A stretch of 64,000 nucleotides of DNA from assembly GCA_021399435.1 (NCBI GenBank), contig JAJTUP010000107.1, forward strand, positions 62,001 to 126,000, in the 5' to 3' direction. The position numbers were made by a program, and so were the translations under genes. The notes below the pieces were generated by a model. That model saw only the letters and a program-made list of their open reading frames with translations, was not told where the DNA came from and did not search any database. This DNA is from Diaporthe sp. PMI_573. Its lineage: Eukaryota > Ascomycota > Sordariomycetes > Diaporthales > Diaporthaceae. Positions 54,360 to 63,530 of the stretch are shown one piece after another (within the stretch, counting starts at the first letter, position 1; the number at the start of each line of letters is the position of its first letter).

Positions 54360-56962
54360 ATGACCATGGTGTCGTCCTTCCCTAATGCCGATTCCGACAT
54401 GGAAACCGCAGAGATGTCGCCTCAACCACCGTCTTCAATAGTGCCACCGTCGACCTCGTCATCTGCACCGGCACTAACTCCCGAACAGCCAGACTACAGC
54501 CTGTGGACAGCCGAGAAGTATGCTCGTTGGCCAGGACTAGTAGAGTTCCATGATACCCTCGCCGAAAGAAGTCAATGGTGGCGGTTTGGCTACAGGATGA
54601 AGGATGAACGAAGCCCCAAGAAGATATACTGGATTTGTTACCGCTGCTTCAAGCGCAACAGGCCCGCGACGAACCAATACACATACAACGCCTCGACCTG
54701 GAACGCTGTCGAAAAACACATGCGAAAAGCACACGGCATACTACGGCCAAACGCAACAGCTCCCCATCATTCTCGAAATCTTACCGAAATGATTGCAATC
54801 GATGCCCAACCCCCAGACCAAGTATTGGCCGGACAGTTGCGCCGCCATTTCGATCCAAAGGCGAATCGACTACTGCTTCTCGACTGGCTCACGTACCATA
54901 ACCTCCCATTCCACATTGTGGACTCCGATCGCTTCCAACGAATTCTCCTATACAACAACTCTGTTCTCCAACAGTCGCAGATACCATCGAGTAGGACGTT
55001 GAGAAGGATGCTCGATGATGAATACAGTCGAGCAATCGGCTCTGTGACGGAGGTACTTCGATTTGCGAGGAGTCAGATTCATTACACGTTCGATGGCTGG
55101 ACTTCGAGAGCGAACACGTCGTTTTTGGGGGTCAATGCCCACTTCATCGATACGAATTGGAAGCAATGGGACATCTTGCTTGCCCTGCCCTCTCTGCAAA
55201 AACGCCACATTGGTGAAGCTCTTGCTGACGAGGTTGCTGACACCTTGGCGTATTTCGGCGTTGAAGATCGGTAGGTATATCATATTAGCTTTAGTGGTCC
55301 TCATGGTACTAAGCAGCTCATAGGATTGGGTACTTCACGCTTGACAACGCGGCGAACAACGATACTGCCATGCAATGTCTTGGTCACGAATACGACTTTG
55401 ATCCAGGCGAGCGTAGGATCCGGTGTGCTGCTCACGCTATCAACCTTGCAGTGCAGTCAATGCTGTATGGAAACAAAAGAGATAACTTCGAAGAGCTCGT
55501 TGAGAGTTTGCAGGAACCTGTGGAGGACGAGACCAACAAACTAGACGACGTTATCAATAGTCTATTCGATGCCGAAGACGACGAATACGACGAAATCGAG
55601 CGGGCGATCGAAGCGCAAGAGAGTTTTCAAACATCGACCGAACTCAACATGGATTCACTGCTGAAATATCGAAAATATGGACCTCTCGGAAAACTTCATA
55701 ATATCGGGGTCTTCATGAGGAGGAGCAGCCAAATTCAAGAGGACTTTTTCCTTGCGCAAGCATCTATCGATCCAAAGACTGTCCCATCAGTTTGGGTTCA
55801 CAACGTGTGCACCCGATGGCAGTCAGATGAGGCTATGGCGGCCCGTGCCCTTGAGAAGAGACATTCTATCAACCGCATGCTACAGACAATCGAAGACAGC
55901 TGGACCTCGCGTGGCGCTATTGCAGCGGATTATCCTCGCATCCTGGATGAAAGACTTTCCCACCAGGAGTGGCATGTCGTTGTTGCGCTCCAACGCATTC
56001 TCCACCCTTTCAAGGTGGCTTCGAAGCAACTACAAGGCAACGGGACTGCTGGAAAACGCTCAACGTCTGGGAGTTTCGACGAATATTTTCCTGTCATCGA
56101 GGTCTTGCTCGACCACCTCGAACTAGCTGTGAGGGGCAAGCTGATTTCGGAGGATGAAGATAACCGGTTCAAAGAGACTGACCTATTTAACAACCTGGAC
56201 ACCCGTACACGTCAACTGCTCCAAGTCTACATTAGACTGGGATGGAAGAAGATGAACAAGTACTATACGCTTATGACCTCGCCAGCTTATGTCGCAGCGG
56301 TTGTATTTCATCCTTGCCAAAAATGGGAAGCTCTAGATGCGCTTTGGAGCCAGCTGCCTGATCGACAAGCCAAGTCATGGAAAATGGACTATACAAAGAG
56401 CATCAGAGGCATCTGGGAGTCTCGGTATAAAGCTCGTGATCTTTCAACTGATTCCGCGGATGTCTATACTCGCAGCACCAGCGAGAAGATGACTTACGTC
56501 CAACGCAGACTTGCGTTCACTCGTGCAACCCCAACACTGAGCCCTACAGCGGCGTCTCCTGACCAAGAAGGAAGGCAAAGGAGAGAATCACCCATCGCTG
56601 AGCAAAATGAGCTTACGCAATATCTATGCGAGCCGGTAGTCAATACGGCAGCGTATCAGACTAATCCGATTGCTTGGTGGAAAGACGTCGGTGCCTTACG
56701 CTTTCCACGGTTGTCATACATGGCTGTGGATCTTCTCAGTATCCCATCTTCGTCAGCGGAGACTGAGAGAAGTTTCAGCAGTGTAGGAAGGATGATAACA
56801 CCTTTGCGGAGTCGTTTGAAACGGTCATCTGTCGCCAGGGCACAATGCCTTCGGTCTTGGAGCAAGGCTGGCATCTACACTCCTGCCATACCATTTCTTG
56901 GTCTAGAAGAGGTAAATTGGAGGCAGGTCGTTCAAATTGTAGCATCAGAGGACTCAATATGA
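54360..56962 (+). CDS. hAT transposase, intact
   Basis: Exons 54360-55270 and 55324-56962 around a 53-nt intron (GTAGGT donor, TCATAG acceptor) give 849 aa, starting MTMVSSFPNADSD. Domains: BED-like finger (IYWICYRCFKRNR...HMRKAHG), QIHYTFDGWTSRANTSFLGV with the first catalytic Asp, GYFTLDNAANNDTAMQCLGH with the second, RIRCAAHAINLAVQSMLYG, then the C-terminal FPRLSYMAVDLLSIPSSSAE and TERSFSSVGRMITPLRSRL dimerisation signature. Everything is in frame, so the element is potentially autonomous. Confidence 0.9.
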
Positions 56963-56979
56963 GGCGGTTTTTGCTGTTC

Positions 56980-57130
56980 GATAATCGATCAAACATCGAT
57001 CGATGACTTTAGCAATCTGTTTGATCGATATCGATCATTTCTCGCACTTGTTTGATCGACAACCTATCGAACAATACCTGATCTTGCATCGATCGATCAA
57101 ACAGCATGGCCTGTTTGATCGATACGATCG
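56980..57130. repeat. TTTGATCGAT subterminal repeats, right cluster
   Basis: Repeated GATCGAT/TTTGATCGAT motifs in both orientations, the counterpart of 54059-54215. Confidence 0.85.
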
Positions 57131-58258
57131 ATGCCGAACCCTGAAACCTTGTTCTTTTCATAGTGGCGTAATAAACCATCCATAATTGTCAATATTTGCG
57201 ACAATGTAGAATTCTTACCCTCAGCCCATAAAGTTGCTGACGCGAATGGGTGGAGAAATCTATGTGTTTTTTCAAGGTAATCCCAATCTGATGAGTTGAG
57301 GATATTATCGTTGATCTCCTTATCGTAATCAAGCAAGAATTGCTTGATCTGTGATTGCCTTCTGATAAGATTATCGATCAGCTTATACCAAGAGTTCCAT
57401 CGGGTGTCGTTATCGACCCCAAGCCGCAAGACTACTCGATCCTCCCATAGATCACTGTGGATAGATGAATTTCGAAGCCAGACCGCAATGTTATGTAGTT
57501 TACACATCGCCGGGATGGTTTGCCAGCCTCTGAAGTTGTCATCCTTGAAATCGGGGGCCTTCCGAGCGGCCCTTTTAGCCTTTCCCTTCCATATCTTACT
57601 GAAAGACTGTTCTTGCTGTCCCGAACCTTCAGACCGCGATGCTGGCTCGTTGGCGGATATATCATATAGTGTGAAGTAGAATTGTTTGTACATCTCGGCG
57701 CCGGCCACGTCGCCAGCAGCGGCAAGTGCTGCGCGTAAAGCTTCTTTCGAGGACGCAAGGAGAAAGGCTTGAAGGGAGAGATTTATGATATGAGCGATGC
57801 ATCGGATTCGACGCTGGCTGGGATGGAAAGATACCTAGACTCAGTTAACCAACTACCTATTAATCAGCGTTCTAAATAGCATACACCGTATTTATCCTGT
57901 AGCATTTGTGAGAGATGTTTTAAACAGGTATCGTTTGAAGTAGACAAAATGGAGTGTTCTATCCGTGGTGCCGAGGTGGCGCCGCGCTAGCCGGCGCCAC
58001 CCCACAGCCCCGGCCGGTCCTCATCTCCGCCGGCCCACTGACCGGCGCCACCTCATCTCTGCCAGCTCTCTCATCGGCGCCGGCGCCAGCATATAGAGGC
58101 AGCCGGCAGCAGCGCTGTGAGCGTTATCTCGGCATCACCAGCTCTCGGCATCACCAGCCTCAGTCGCACGCGCTCGATTGGGTCACTCGAAGTGAGGTTA
58201 TTCGCAACTTTGTCACCGTCTTATCCGATCGATCTAAACGAGGCTATTCACCGCCGCT

Positions 58259-59210
58259 ATGGTTGGCACTCGCTCAAGCCGCACCGCTGCGGCCCTATCG
58301 TCGCCAACCGCTGCGGCCCCTGCGTCGTCAACCGCGCCGCGACGCTCCACTAGAGCGCCGCGCGCCTCACAAATGATCGTCACCAGCTCTATGCCGGAGC
58401 CGGAGTTCCCTAACGACGGGGAAGCCGGCCTCACTGGCGCCGGCTCCGCGGCGCCGCAACGCCTGACCGCCGATGAGGTCGAACAGGCTGAGCTCCGGGC
58501 CCGGCTAGCCGAAGCCAGGGCTAGGGAAGAAGCCGCTCGCCGTTCAACCGGCCATACCACTGCCGGCCTCAGGGGACTGGAAGATGAAGACGATAGGGAC
58601 CTGATAGGAGTGGGACCTCATCAAGCTCCGGCCGGCGAGGGCTAGGCCGGCTGCCGATCCCCTTACCACCGCCGTCGCAGCCGACGGCACCCTCACGTGG
58701 CACCGGTCCGTCCACACTGTTAAGGACTATGGTACCGTAATGGTGTGGGCCGAGTGCTTCGTCTTATATATGCGGATTATCGGCCTTCTTTTCGGCGCCC
58801 AGCATACGCAGGTAATGCCGGCGATGTGCCGGTATTTAATACTAGTCCTCCGGAAGGCTGTCGCCTACCGCGATGCCGAGGTCATCGTCTTCGCGATGCA
58901 CTGGGCGCAACAGGCCCTCACCAAGGGCCCACTATTACCGGAGAGCTGGGCCCCGCTGCCGGACGAGTACACGGCCGACCTACTCGGCGCTGAAGCCCTC
59001 CGGAAGCCTCCCAGCGTTACAGGCTCCGGCGCCTCCGAGCGCGCAGGCAACGGCCGGAAGCGGAAGGCGTCGGATATCGACGTTGCCGATCAGGTCTGTA
59101 ACAAGTTTAACGCCGGCACCTGCAGCTTCCCCGGCTGCCGGCGTCGGCACGCCTGTACCAAGTGCGGCAAGGACGGCCACCCAGCCACGGCCTGTCCGAA
59201 GGCCGGCTGA
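58259..59210 (+). pseudogene. DIRS-like element Gag, one frameshift
   Basis: ATG 58259 begins MVGTRSSRTAAALSSPT, an Ala/Ser/Pro-rich region followed by a helical EEVEQAELRARLAEARAREE-like part. Sense changes frame near 58605 (GLRGLEDEDDRDLIG, then KLRPARARPAADPLTT in the next frame) and continues to 59210 as WHRSVHTVKDYGTVMVWAEC. It ends with a Cys/His array: CNKFNAGTCSFPGC, RHACTKCGKDGHPATACPK, i.e. a CCCH-like finger plus a CCHC knuckle for RNA binding. A single shift breaks the gene. Confidence 0.65.
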
Positions 59211-59219
59211 GGTCCAGCC

Positions 59220-60965
59220 ATGCCGGTGTGGATGGGCTGCTCGCGTACACAGCCCCCGCGCCGGCCCGAGAGGAATGCCGTGCCGCGCTTCCTCGTAGTC
59301 GACAACCGTGCGCCGCCGCTTAGCGACTCGCCGTCGCCGTTAATCGCAGAACACTGGCTCGCAGCCCTCGCCGACTACCCTGGCCATCTGCCATATCTCT
59401 TATCCGATATTATCACCTTCGGAGCCCGACTTGGCTACGAAGGTCCGGAGCAATTCGTCCTCGCCGATAATCTAGCCTCCGCGTTAGAGGACCCCGAGGT
59501 CATCGACCGGCAGCTAGAATCCGATCTCCGGCTCGGCCGCGTGACAGAGGTCGCCGTCCCCGACGCGCCGCTGATAATATCGCCGCTAGGTCTAGTGCCG
59601 AAACAGGACGGCGGCTGGCGTCGGATCCACCACCTCTCACATCCGCCCGGCGGCTCGGTCAACGACGGTATCCCCAGCGACTACGGAAGCCTCCGGTATA
59701 GCGCGATCGATGATGTACTCGGCATGGTCCGTGCCGCTGGCCGGGGATGCTGGATCATTAAAAAGGACCTGAAAGAGGCGTTTCGTATGGTACCGGTGGC
59801 GCCAGCGCACCGGTGGCTGCTCGGCTTCCGATGGCGTGGTCGGTATTATATGGAGAACTGCCTCTCCTTCGGCCTCCGTACAGCGCCGTTTATCTTCAAC
59901 CTGTTCGCCGAGGGGCTCCACTGGCTATGGCTCCGGAGCCAACCGTGGCTCCGGCTCCGGCACTATCTCGACGACTTCATCGGCGTGCTGCCGCCAGAGC
60001 TGGCCCACCGGCACGGCCTCGTACATGCTAAGTTCCGGTCCTGGATCGACTATCTCGGCCTGATCCACGCCGAAAAGAAGGACGCCGAGGGCACTGTCGT
60101 CGACGTACTCGGCATCGAAATAGACACCGAAAAGATGGAGGCCCGGCTGCCGGCCTCGAAGCTAGCCAAGGCAGCACGGCTGGTTAACGCCGCCCTAACC
60201 GACGGCTCGGTTACGGGCTATACAGCGCGGGAGCTCGCCGGTTACCTCAGCTTCTGCGCCGCCGTCGTTGTCCTCGGCAGGACCTATCTCACACGCTTAT
60301 GGGCCTTCATTGCTACGTTCCGCAGTCAGCGTGCGCGTCGGCCGCTAACCGGTAGCGCCGTCTCGGACCTCTGCTGGTGGCAGGAGTGGCTACCTTATTT
60401 CAACGGTATCCGGCTTCTCGACGATTCAGATCGCCCGGTGGCACATATCTGGACCGACGCAAGTAGCCTCGGTATCGGCGGCTTCTGGTACGCCGGGGAC
60501 GTCTCCGACTGGCACGCCGCCCTCCCCGTGCCGCAGGAGCAGGCTTTCTACGCCCCGCGCCGCGACGGTCTCCATATAAACGTGGCCGAGACCGAGGCCG
60601 CCGCGGCACTAATCAAGGCCGTCGCCGGCCTAGGGACCTACGGCCGGGCCGTGGTCCACGTCGACAATACAACAGCCGAGTCAGCCCTCCGCTCCGGCAC
60701 GGGCCGGAGCCAGGGCGCGATGGTACATATACGGGCCGCGCTCGGCGCCGCAGCCGCAGCCGACCTCGACCTCGCGGTGGTCCGGGTGACCTCCGAGGAC
60801 AACGGCCTTGCCGATGCGCTCTCGCGCGCTGATTGGCCTACGATAGCTAACCTATGCCCGAACTGGCAGGTCCCGTTACGACCGAGCCGCCCACGGACTT
60901 TATACGCCGGCTCCGGCCACGTGGCTGGTCCTCCGGCCACGTTAAGCTCCTCTGGCTCGGCCTGA
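59220..60965 (+). CDS. DIRS-like reverse transcriptase-RNase H
   Basis: ATG 59220, ten bases after the Gag stop; 581 aa. RT blocks: SPLGLVPKQDGGWRRIHHLS, then IKKDLKEAFRMVPVAPAHRW (first Asp), CLSFGLRTAPFIFNLFAEGL, and LRHYLDDFIGVLPP with the catalytic YLDD; VDVLGIEIDTEKMEARLPAS follows. RNase H has WTDASSLGIGGFW, VAETEAAAALIKA, VVHVDNTTAESAL and EDNGLADALSRADW, the Asp/Glu/Asp/Asp set. Both domains have the DIRS/Ngaro style, as in RTs without a protease. Its end overlaps the start of the recombinase frame by about 110 bp in another frame. No lesions. Confidence 0.85.
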   Translation: MPVWMGCSRTQPPRRPERNAVPRFLVVDNRAPPLSDSPSPLIAEHWLAALADYPGHLPYLLSDIITFGARLGYEGPEQFVLADNLASALEDPEVIDRQLESDLRLGRVTEVAVPDAPLIISPLGLVPKQDGGWRRIHHLSHPPGGSVNDGIPSDYGSLRYSAIDDVLGMVRAAGRGCWIIKKDLKEAFRMVPVAPAHRWLLGFRWRGRYYMENCLSFGLRTAPFIFNLFAEGLHWLWLRSQPWLRLRHYLDDFIGVLPPELAHRHGLVHAKFRSWIDYLGLIHAEKKDAEGTVVDVLGIEIDTEKMEARLPASKLAKAARLVNAALTDGSVTGYTARELAGYLSFCAAVVVLGRTYLTRLWAFIATFRSQRARRPLTGSAVSDLCWWQEWLPYFNGIRLLDDSDRPVAHIWTDASSLGIGGFWYAGDVSDWHAALPVPQEQAFYAPRRDGLHINVAETEAAAALIKAVAGLGTYGRAVVHVDNTTAESALRSGTGRSQGAMVHIRAALGAAAAADLDLAVVRVTSEDNGLADALSRADWPTIANLCPNWQVPLRPSRPRTLYAGSGHVAGPPATLSSSGSA

Positions 60966-61934
60966 CCCCTGAGACCCGCGCTGGCTATCGTACGGCGGTG
61001 CGCTCCTACGAGGACCTGTGCCGCCGATGGGGAACGCCGGCGTGGCCGGCCACAGTCCAGACCCTTTGCAGCATGGATTACGGCGCGCACGTTCGGTAGC
61101 ATGGGCCAAGGCCGTATACAGGCCACAACGCTAGCCTCATACTTCTCAGCGCTACGGTCGGTCCACGTTGATATGGCACTACCAGTTACGGTATTCGATG
61201 AGGAGCACCTCCGCCGGATGCTCGCCGGCGCGCACCACGCCTTCGTTAAGGTGCCGGCGCCGGCGAGGCTGTCATTGAGCCGTGACCTCCTCCTCCGGCT
61301 ATTGACGCCGGAGGCCGTGGCCGGGGAACCCTATATCGATACGGTTAACCTTAATGCCGCCTTTACGCTCGCCTTCGCCGGCTTCCTCCGGATCGGCGAG
61401 TTTACCTATAAGGAGCCGGAGCTCCGAGAGCCGGCGCTCTTCAACGGCCGGCGCCTTACACCGGCGTGTATCACTTTCTCGGCCAACGGCGATCATATGA
61501 CCCTACTACTCCGGAGGTCTAAGGCCGATAGGCTCGGCGAAGGAGTACGGATTCTGATCGCTGCCGCCGACGACGAAGCGTGCCCGGTGGCCCGTATGCG
61601 ATCCTTAATGGCGGCAAGGCCGGAGCCACCGCCCTCCGGCCACCCGGATCCCCTGTTTATCCTCAGGGGTGCTCCCTTTACGAGAGACCACGTACTCCGC
61701 CGGCTCCGAAGCCGGCTAGCGAGGATCAGGGCCGACGTGGCCGGCATTAAGGGCCACAGCTTCCGCAAAGGCGCGGCCCAGCATGCCGCTAACCAGGGCC
61801 TCACACGGGAGGAGATTCAGGTCCTCGGCCGCTGGTCCTCCGACGCCGTAGACCGCTATTTTCGGACTAGTCTCCGGCGCCGGTATGCCCTGCAGCGGCA
61901 GTTCGCCACTGGGATGACCCCAGCGCTCTCTTGA
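60854..61934 (+). pseudogene. Tyrosine recombinase of the DIRS-like element, one frameshift
   Basis: The N-terminal SAM-like core-binding part starts at ATG 60854 (LTPETRAGYRTAVRSYEDLC). At a T-run, 61065-61067, an extra base pushes the frame to a stop at 61097. In the neighbouring frame the protein resumes as AAWITARTFGSMGQG and IQATTLASYFSALRSVHVD. The catalytic domain has all residues: Arg in FAGFLRIGEFTY, His-x-x-Arg in GHSFRKGAAQHAA, Trp in LGRWSSDAV and Tyr in VDRYF. It would cut and rejoin the circular DNA copy. The lesion is a single base, so inactivation is recent, or the base is an assembly error. Confidence 0.75.
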
Positions 61935-61970
61935 GGGTGCCGGCGAGGCACCCCACCCCACCATCATACC

Positions 61971-62130
61971 ATTGGGCGAAGATGGAGCCTCGGCGCCGGC
62001 ATGAGGCTCTCTAACCGGCATCGTGGCACCGAGGCCGAGCTCCGGCGGCGACGGCGTGGCCGGAGCGGCCTCGGTGCTATCTAGCCAGTCAGGAGCTTCC
62101 ATGGCCGGCGCGTGCGCGCCTTCGCCCAAT
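61971..62130. repeat. Long nested stem-loop at the DIRS-like 3' end
   Basis: Outer arms ATTGGGCGAAG (61971-61981) and CTTCGCCCAAT (62120-62130) enclose inner arms GCACCGAGGCCG (from 62026) and CGGCCTCGGTGC (to 62077). It lies directly after the recombinase stop and may be part of the terminal repeat structure. Confidence 0.75.
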
Positions 62131-62209
62131 ACCACTACTGTGCTACATTCTGCGTTCATCGACGTGACTGACTGCGGCTGTGTGTGCTCCGTACGGATAG
62201 ATGGCTTGC

Positions 62210-62494
62210 ATTGTGGGGTGACCCCGGGACGTTGTCGAGTACGCGTATCGTCCACGACGGCCCCAAGACGCGCGCCCAGTGGATCACGTTCCTCTTTGTC
62301 CAGGGCGGCATGGCATCGAACCCAGTATGCCAGTATGCCCACACGTTCCGCTCATCGTGAGGGGGCATTCCGGACGACTGCAGCATTTTGATGATCTCCT
62401 CATCGCTCCGCGTGTCCAGCTCCGTGTCTGGGGTGAGAACTGTGCCCTTTGGGACATGACCCAGTGGGTATTGGGCTTTCTGAAGGGTTGACAT
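62210..62494 (-). pseudogene. Glycosyltransferase (capsule/OCH1-like), 5' fragment
   Basis: ATG 62494 begins MSTLQKAQYPLGHVPKG, then NVWAYWHTGFDAMPPWTKRN and VIHWARVLGPSWTIRVLDNV. This is the N-terminus of a fungal glycosyltransferase family with a DXD sugar-binding region, often annotated as capsule polysaccharide biosynthesis or mannosyltransferase. After VPGSPHNA similarity ends and the DIRS-like element begins, so the DXD and catalytic part are missing. About 95 residues remain. Confidence 0.65.
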
Positions 62495-62868
62495 GTCGCA
62501 AATGCGGAAAAAAAATCGCGAGTAATGGGAGATGACCAATCTGTAGCTGTGAATAGCTTGTTTACGGGAGGAGGCGGGTTTGTTGCAGCATAGCGGACGT
62601 GGCCAATTTATGGTGAGTGAATACGATTCACGCAGGCCGGCTCAGAGCTGACCAGAGAGTGAAGCTGGCTGACTAATTCCACCGTCTCTCGTTTCTCTTG
62701 CACTACGGAGAGCACCAAAATTTACAGCCTCTGCTCGACCTCTACATCTCTACGGCGCAGAAAACAGTCTAGATATCAACAGGTGTCGCCAGCATATCTT
62801 CATCGATCGACCTATTCCACTCAGCGTCCCTGGCGTCCTTTGTCCATAGCCTCATCTAGGCCAACTCA
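62495..62868. other. Intergenic, no gene seen
   Basis: Upstream of the glycosyltransferase fragment and downstream of the CmcJ-like gene. No repeat or motif recognised. Confidence 0.4.
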
Positions 62869-63303
62869 CTAGGCGGCATTCCCGTCCGGAGACTGGTCAA
62901 ATACAACAACACAGCGCAGCTCAATGCTCTCCCTGTCGTAATCATCAACGTGCTCTGGGTCGATAAAAGCAGAATGCACAATCCTCTTCACCGGCCCCTG
63001 CGAATCGTAGTTCTTGAACAGCAGCACCTCATCCGGCTGCTGCGCATACTTGAAGTGCCAGCTGTGTTTCTTGTTGGGGCCTACCGCCCAGCCCTCTTCC
63101 AACAGGTCATCGGCCTGGATGGGCATCGGGGCGAGGTCCGTCTCGTCCGTGACGGAGGCGCCCTCGGCACATGCGAAGGGGTCTTTGTAGATTGTCCTGA
63201 CGGGACGCCAAACCTTTTGGTACATGCTCCAGGTCAGCACATTGAAGTTGACGCTTCCGCCGTGGTAATGGCAATAACTTACGTTTATGACGGCAAAGTG
63301 TCC
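62869..63303 (-). pseudogene. CmcJ-like oxidoreductase/methyltransferase-related gene, C-terminal remnant
   Basis: Exons 63303-63283 (GHFAVIN) and 63213-62869 are joined by a 69-nt intron (GTAAGT donor, GCTGAC branch, AAAAG acceptor) to give FAVINVWRPVRTIYKDPFAC. HSWHFKYAQQPDEVLLFKNY and VHSAFIDPE...RESIELRCVVVF follow. This is the C-terminal third of the fungal family named after CmcJ (7-alpha-cephem-methoxylase P8 chain-like), whose members are probably Fe(II)/2-oxoglutarate-type oxygenases in secondary metabolism. The metal-binding N-terminal part is not found upstream, where the sequence is non-coding, so this is a truncated copy. Confidence 0.65.
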
Positions 63304-63530
63304 CTGTCACAAATGCATGGAATTGAGGTCATCCGTAACCCTCGAGCCCATAGCCATAGACCGTAGATGCACTGGTCGTGAAATGCAGACAAGAATATCC
63401 CGTGCCATCTTGTAGATGAATACGGAAAGAAAATGTCATCCAGCTTCTAGCTACATCAATGCCCTCGAAACTCCAATATGGCACTCAATTCATGTTTGAT
63501 ATACATCTGCAGTACGGGTTCCATTTTTAC

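Larger units (their letters stand above)
54041..57143 (+). mobile_element. hAT transposon with TTTGATCGAT subterminal repeats
   Basis: Ends CAGGGTTCGTCATCGATC (left) and, inward from the right, CAGGGTTCGGCATCGATC; perfect 8-bp target duplication AAACCTTG (54033-54040 and 57144-57151). Length 3,103 bp. The duplicated target overlaps the splice donor of the older hAT gene on the opposite strand. Confidence 0.95.
53880..57943 (-). pseudogene. hAT transposase remnant, split by another hAT
   Basis: Minus-strand exons can be followed from 57943: SNDTCLKHLSQMLQDKYG, a 52-nt intron (57886-57835), then FPSQRRIRCIAHIINLSLQA, LHNIAVWLRNSS, VDNDTRWNSWYKLIDNLI and LLRHYEKNK at 57148. The next exon, after the inserted element and an intron, is 53981 onward: EHYSKPETLDRRILHSIEMT, then FILDKYYNLT, after which similarity is lost near 53895. 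The N-terminus was cut by the DIRS-like element at about 57943 and the dimerisation domain is gone. This is a further hAT lineage. Confidence 0.75.
57944..62200 (+). mobile_element. DIRS-like (tyrosine-recombinase) retrotransposon
   Basis: Gene order is gag, RT-RNase H, tyrosine recombinase, with no DDE integrase, protease or classical LTR. The DNA is strikingly GC-rich and full of GCCGGC, unlike the neighbours. The left edge is where the older hAT gene loses similarity (about 57943) and the right edge where a glycosyltransferase gene begins (about 62200); both are approximate. The ends contain hairpins (57968-57996 and 61971-62130). The order matches Ngaro/DIRS-type elements, which integrate through a recombinase and a circular intermediate. 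Confidence 0.75.

Noticed and set aside
60854..61934. Starship captain-type tyrosine recombinase
   Set aside because: It has the R-HxxR-W-Y set, but it directly follows an RT-RNase H gene in the same element and is far shorter than a captain. DIRS/Ngaro is the better fit.
61716..62342. 208-codon minus-strand ORF
   Set aside because: It lies antisense to the recombinase gene and runs through the hairpin. Very GC-rich DNA gives long chance frames, and it has no recognisable motif.
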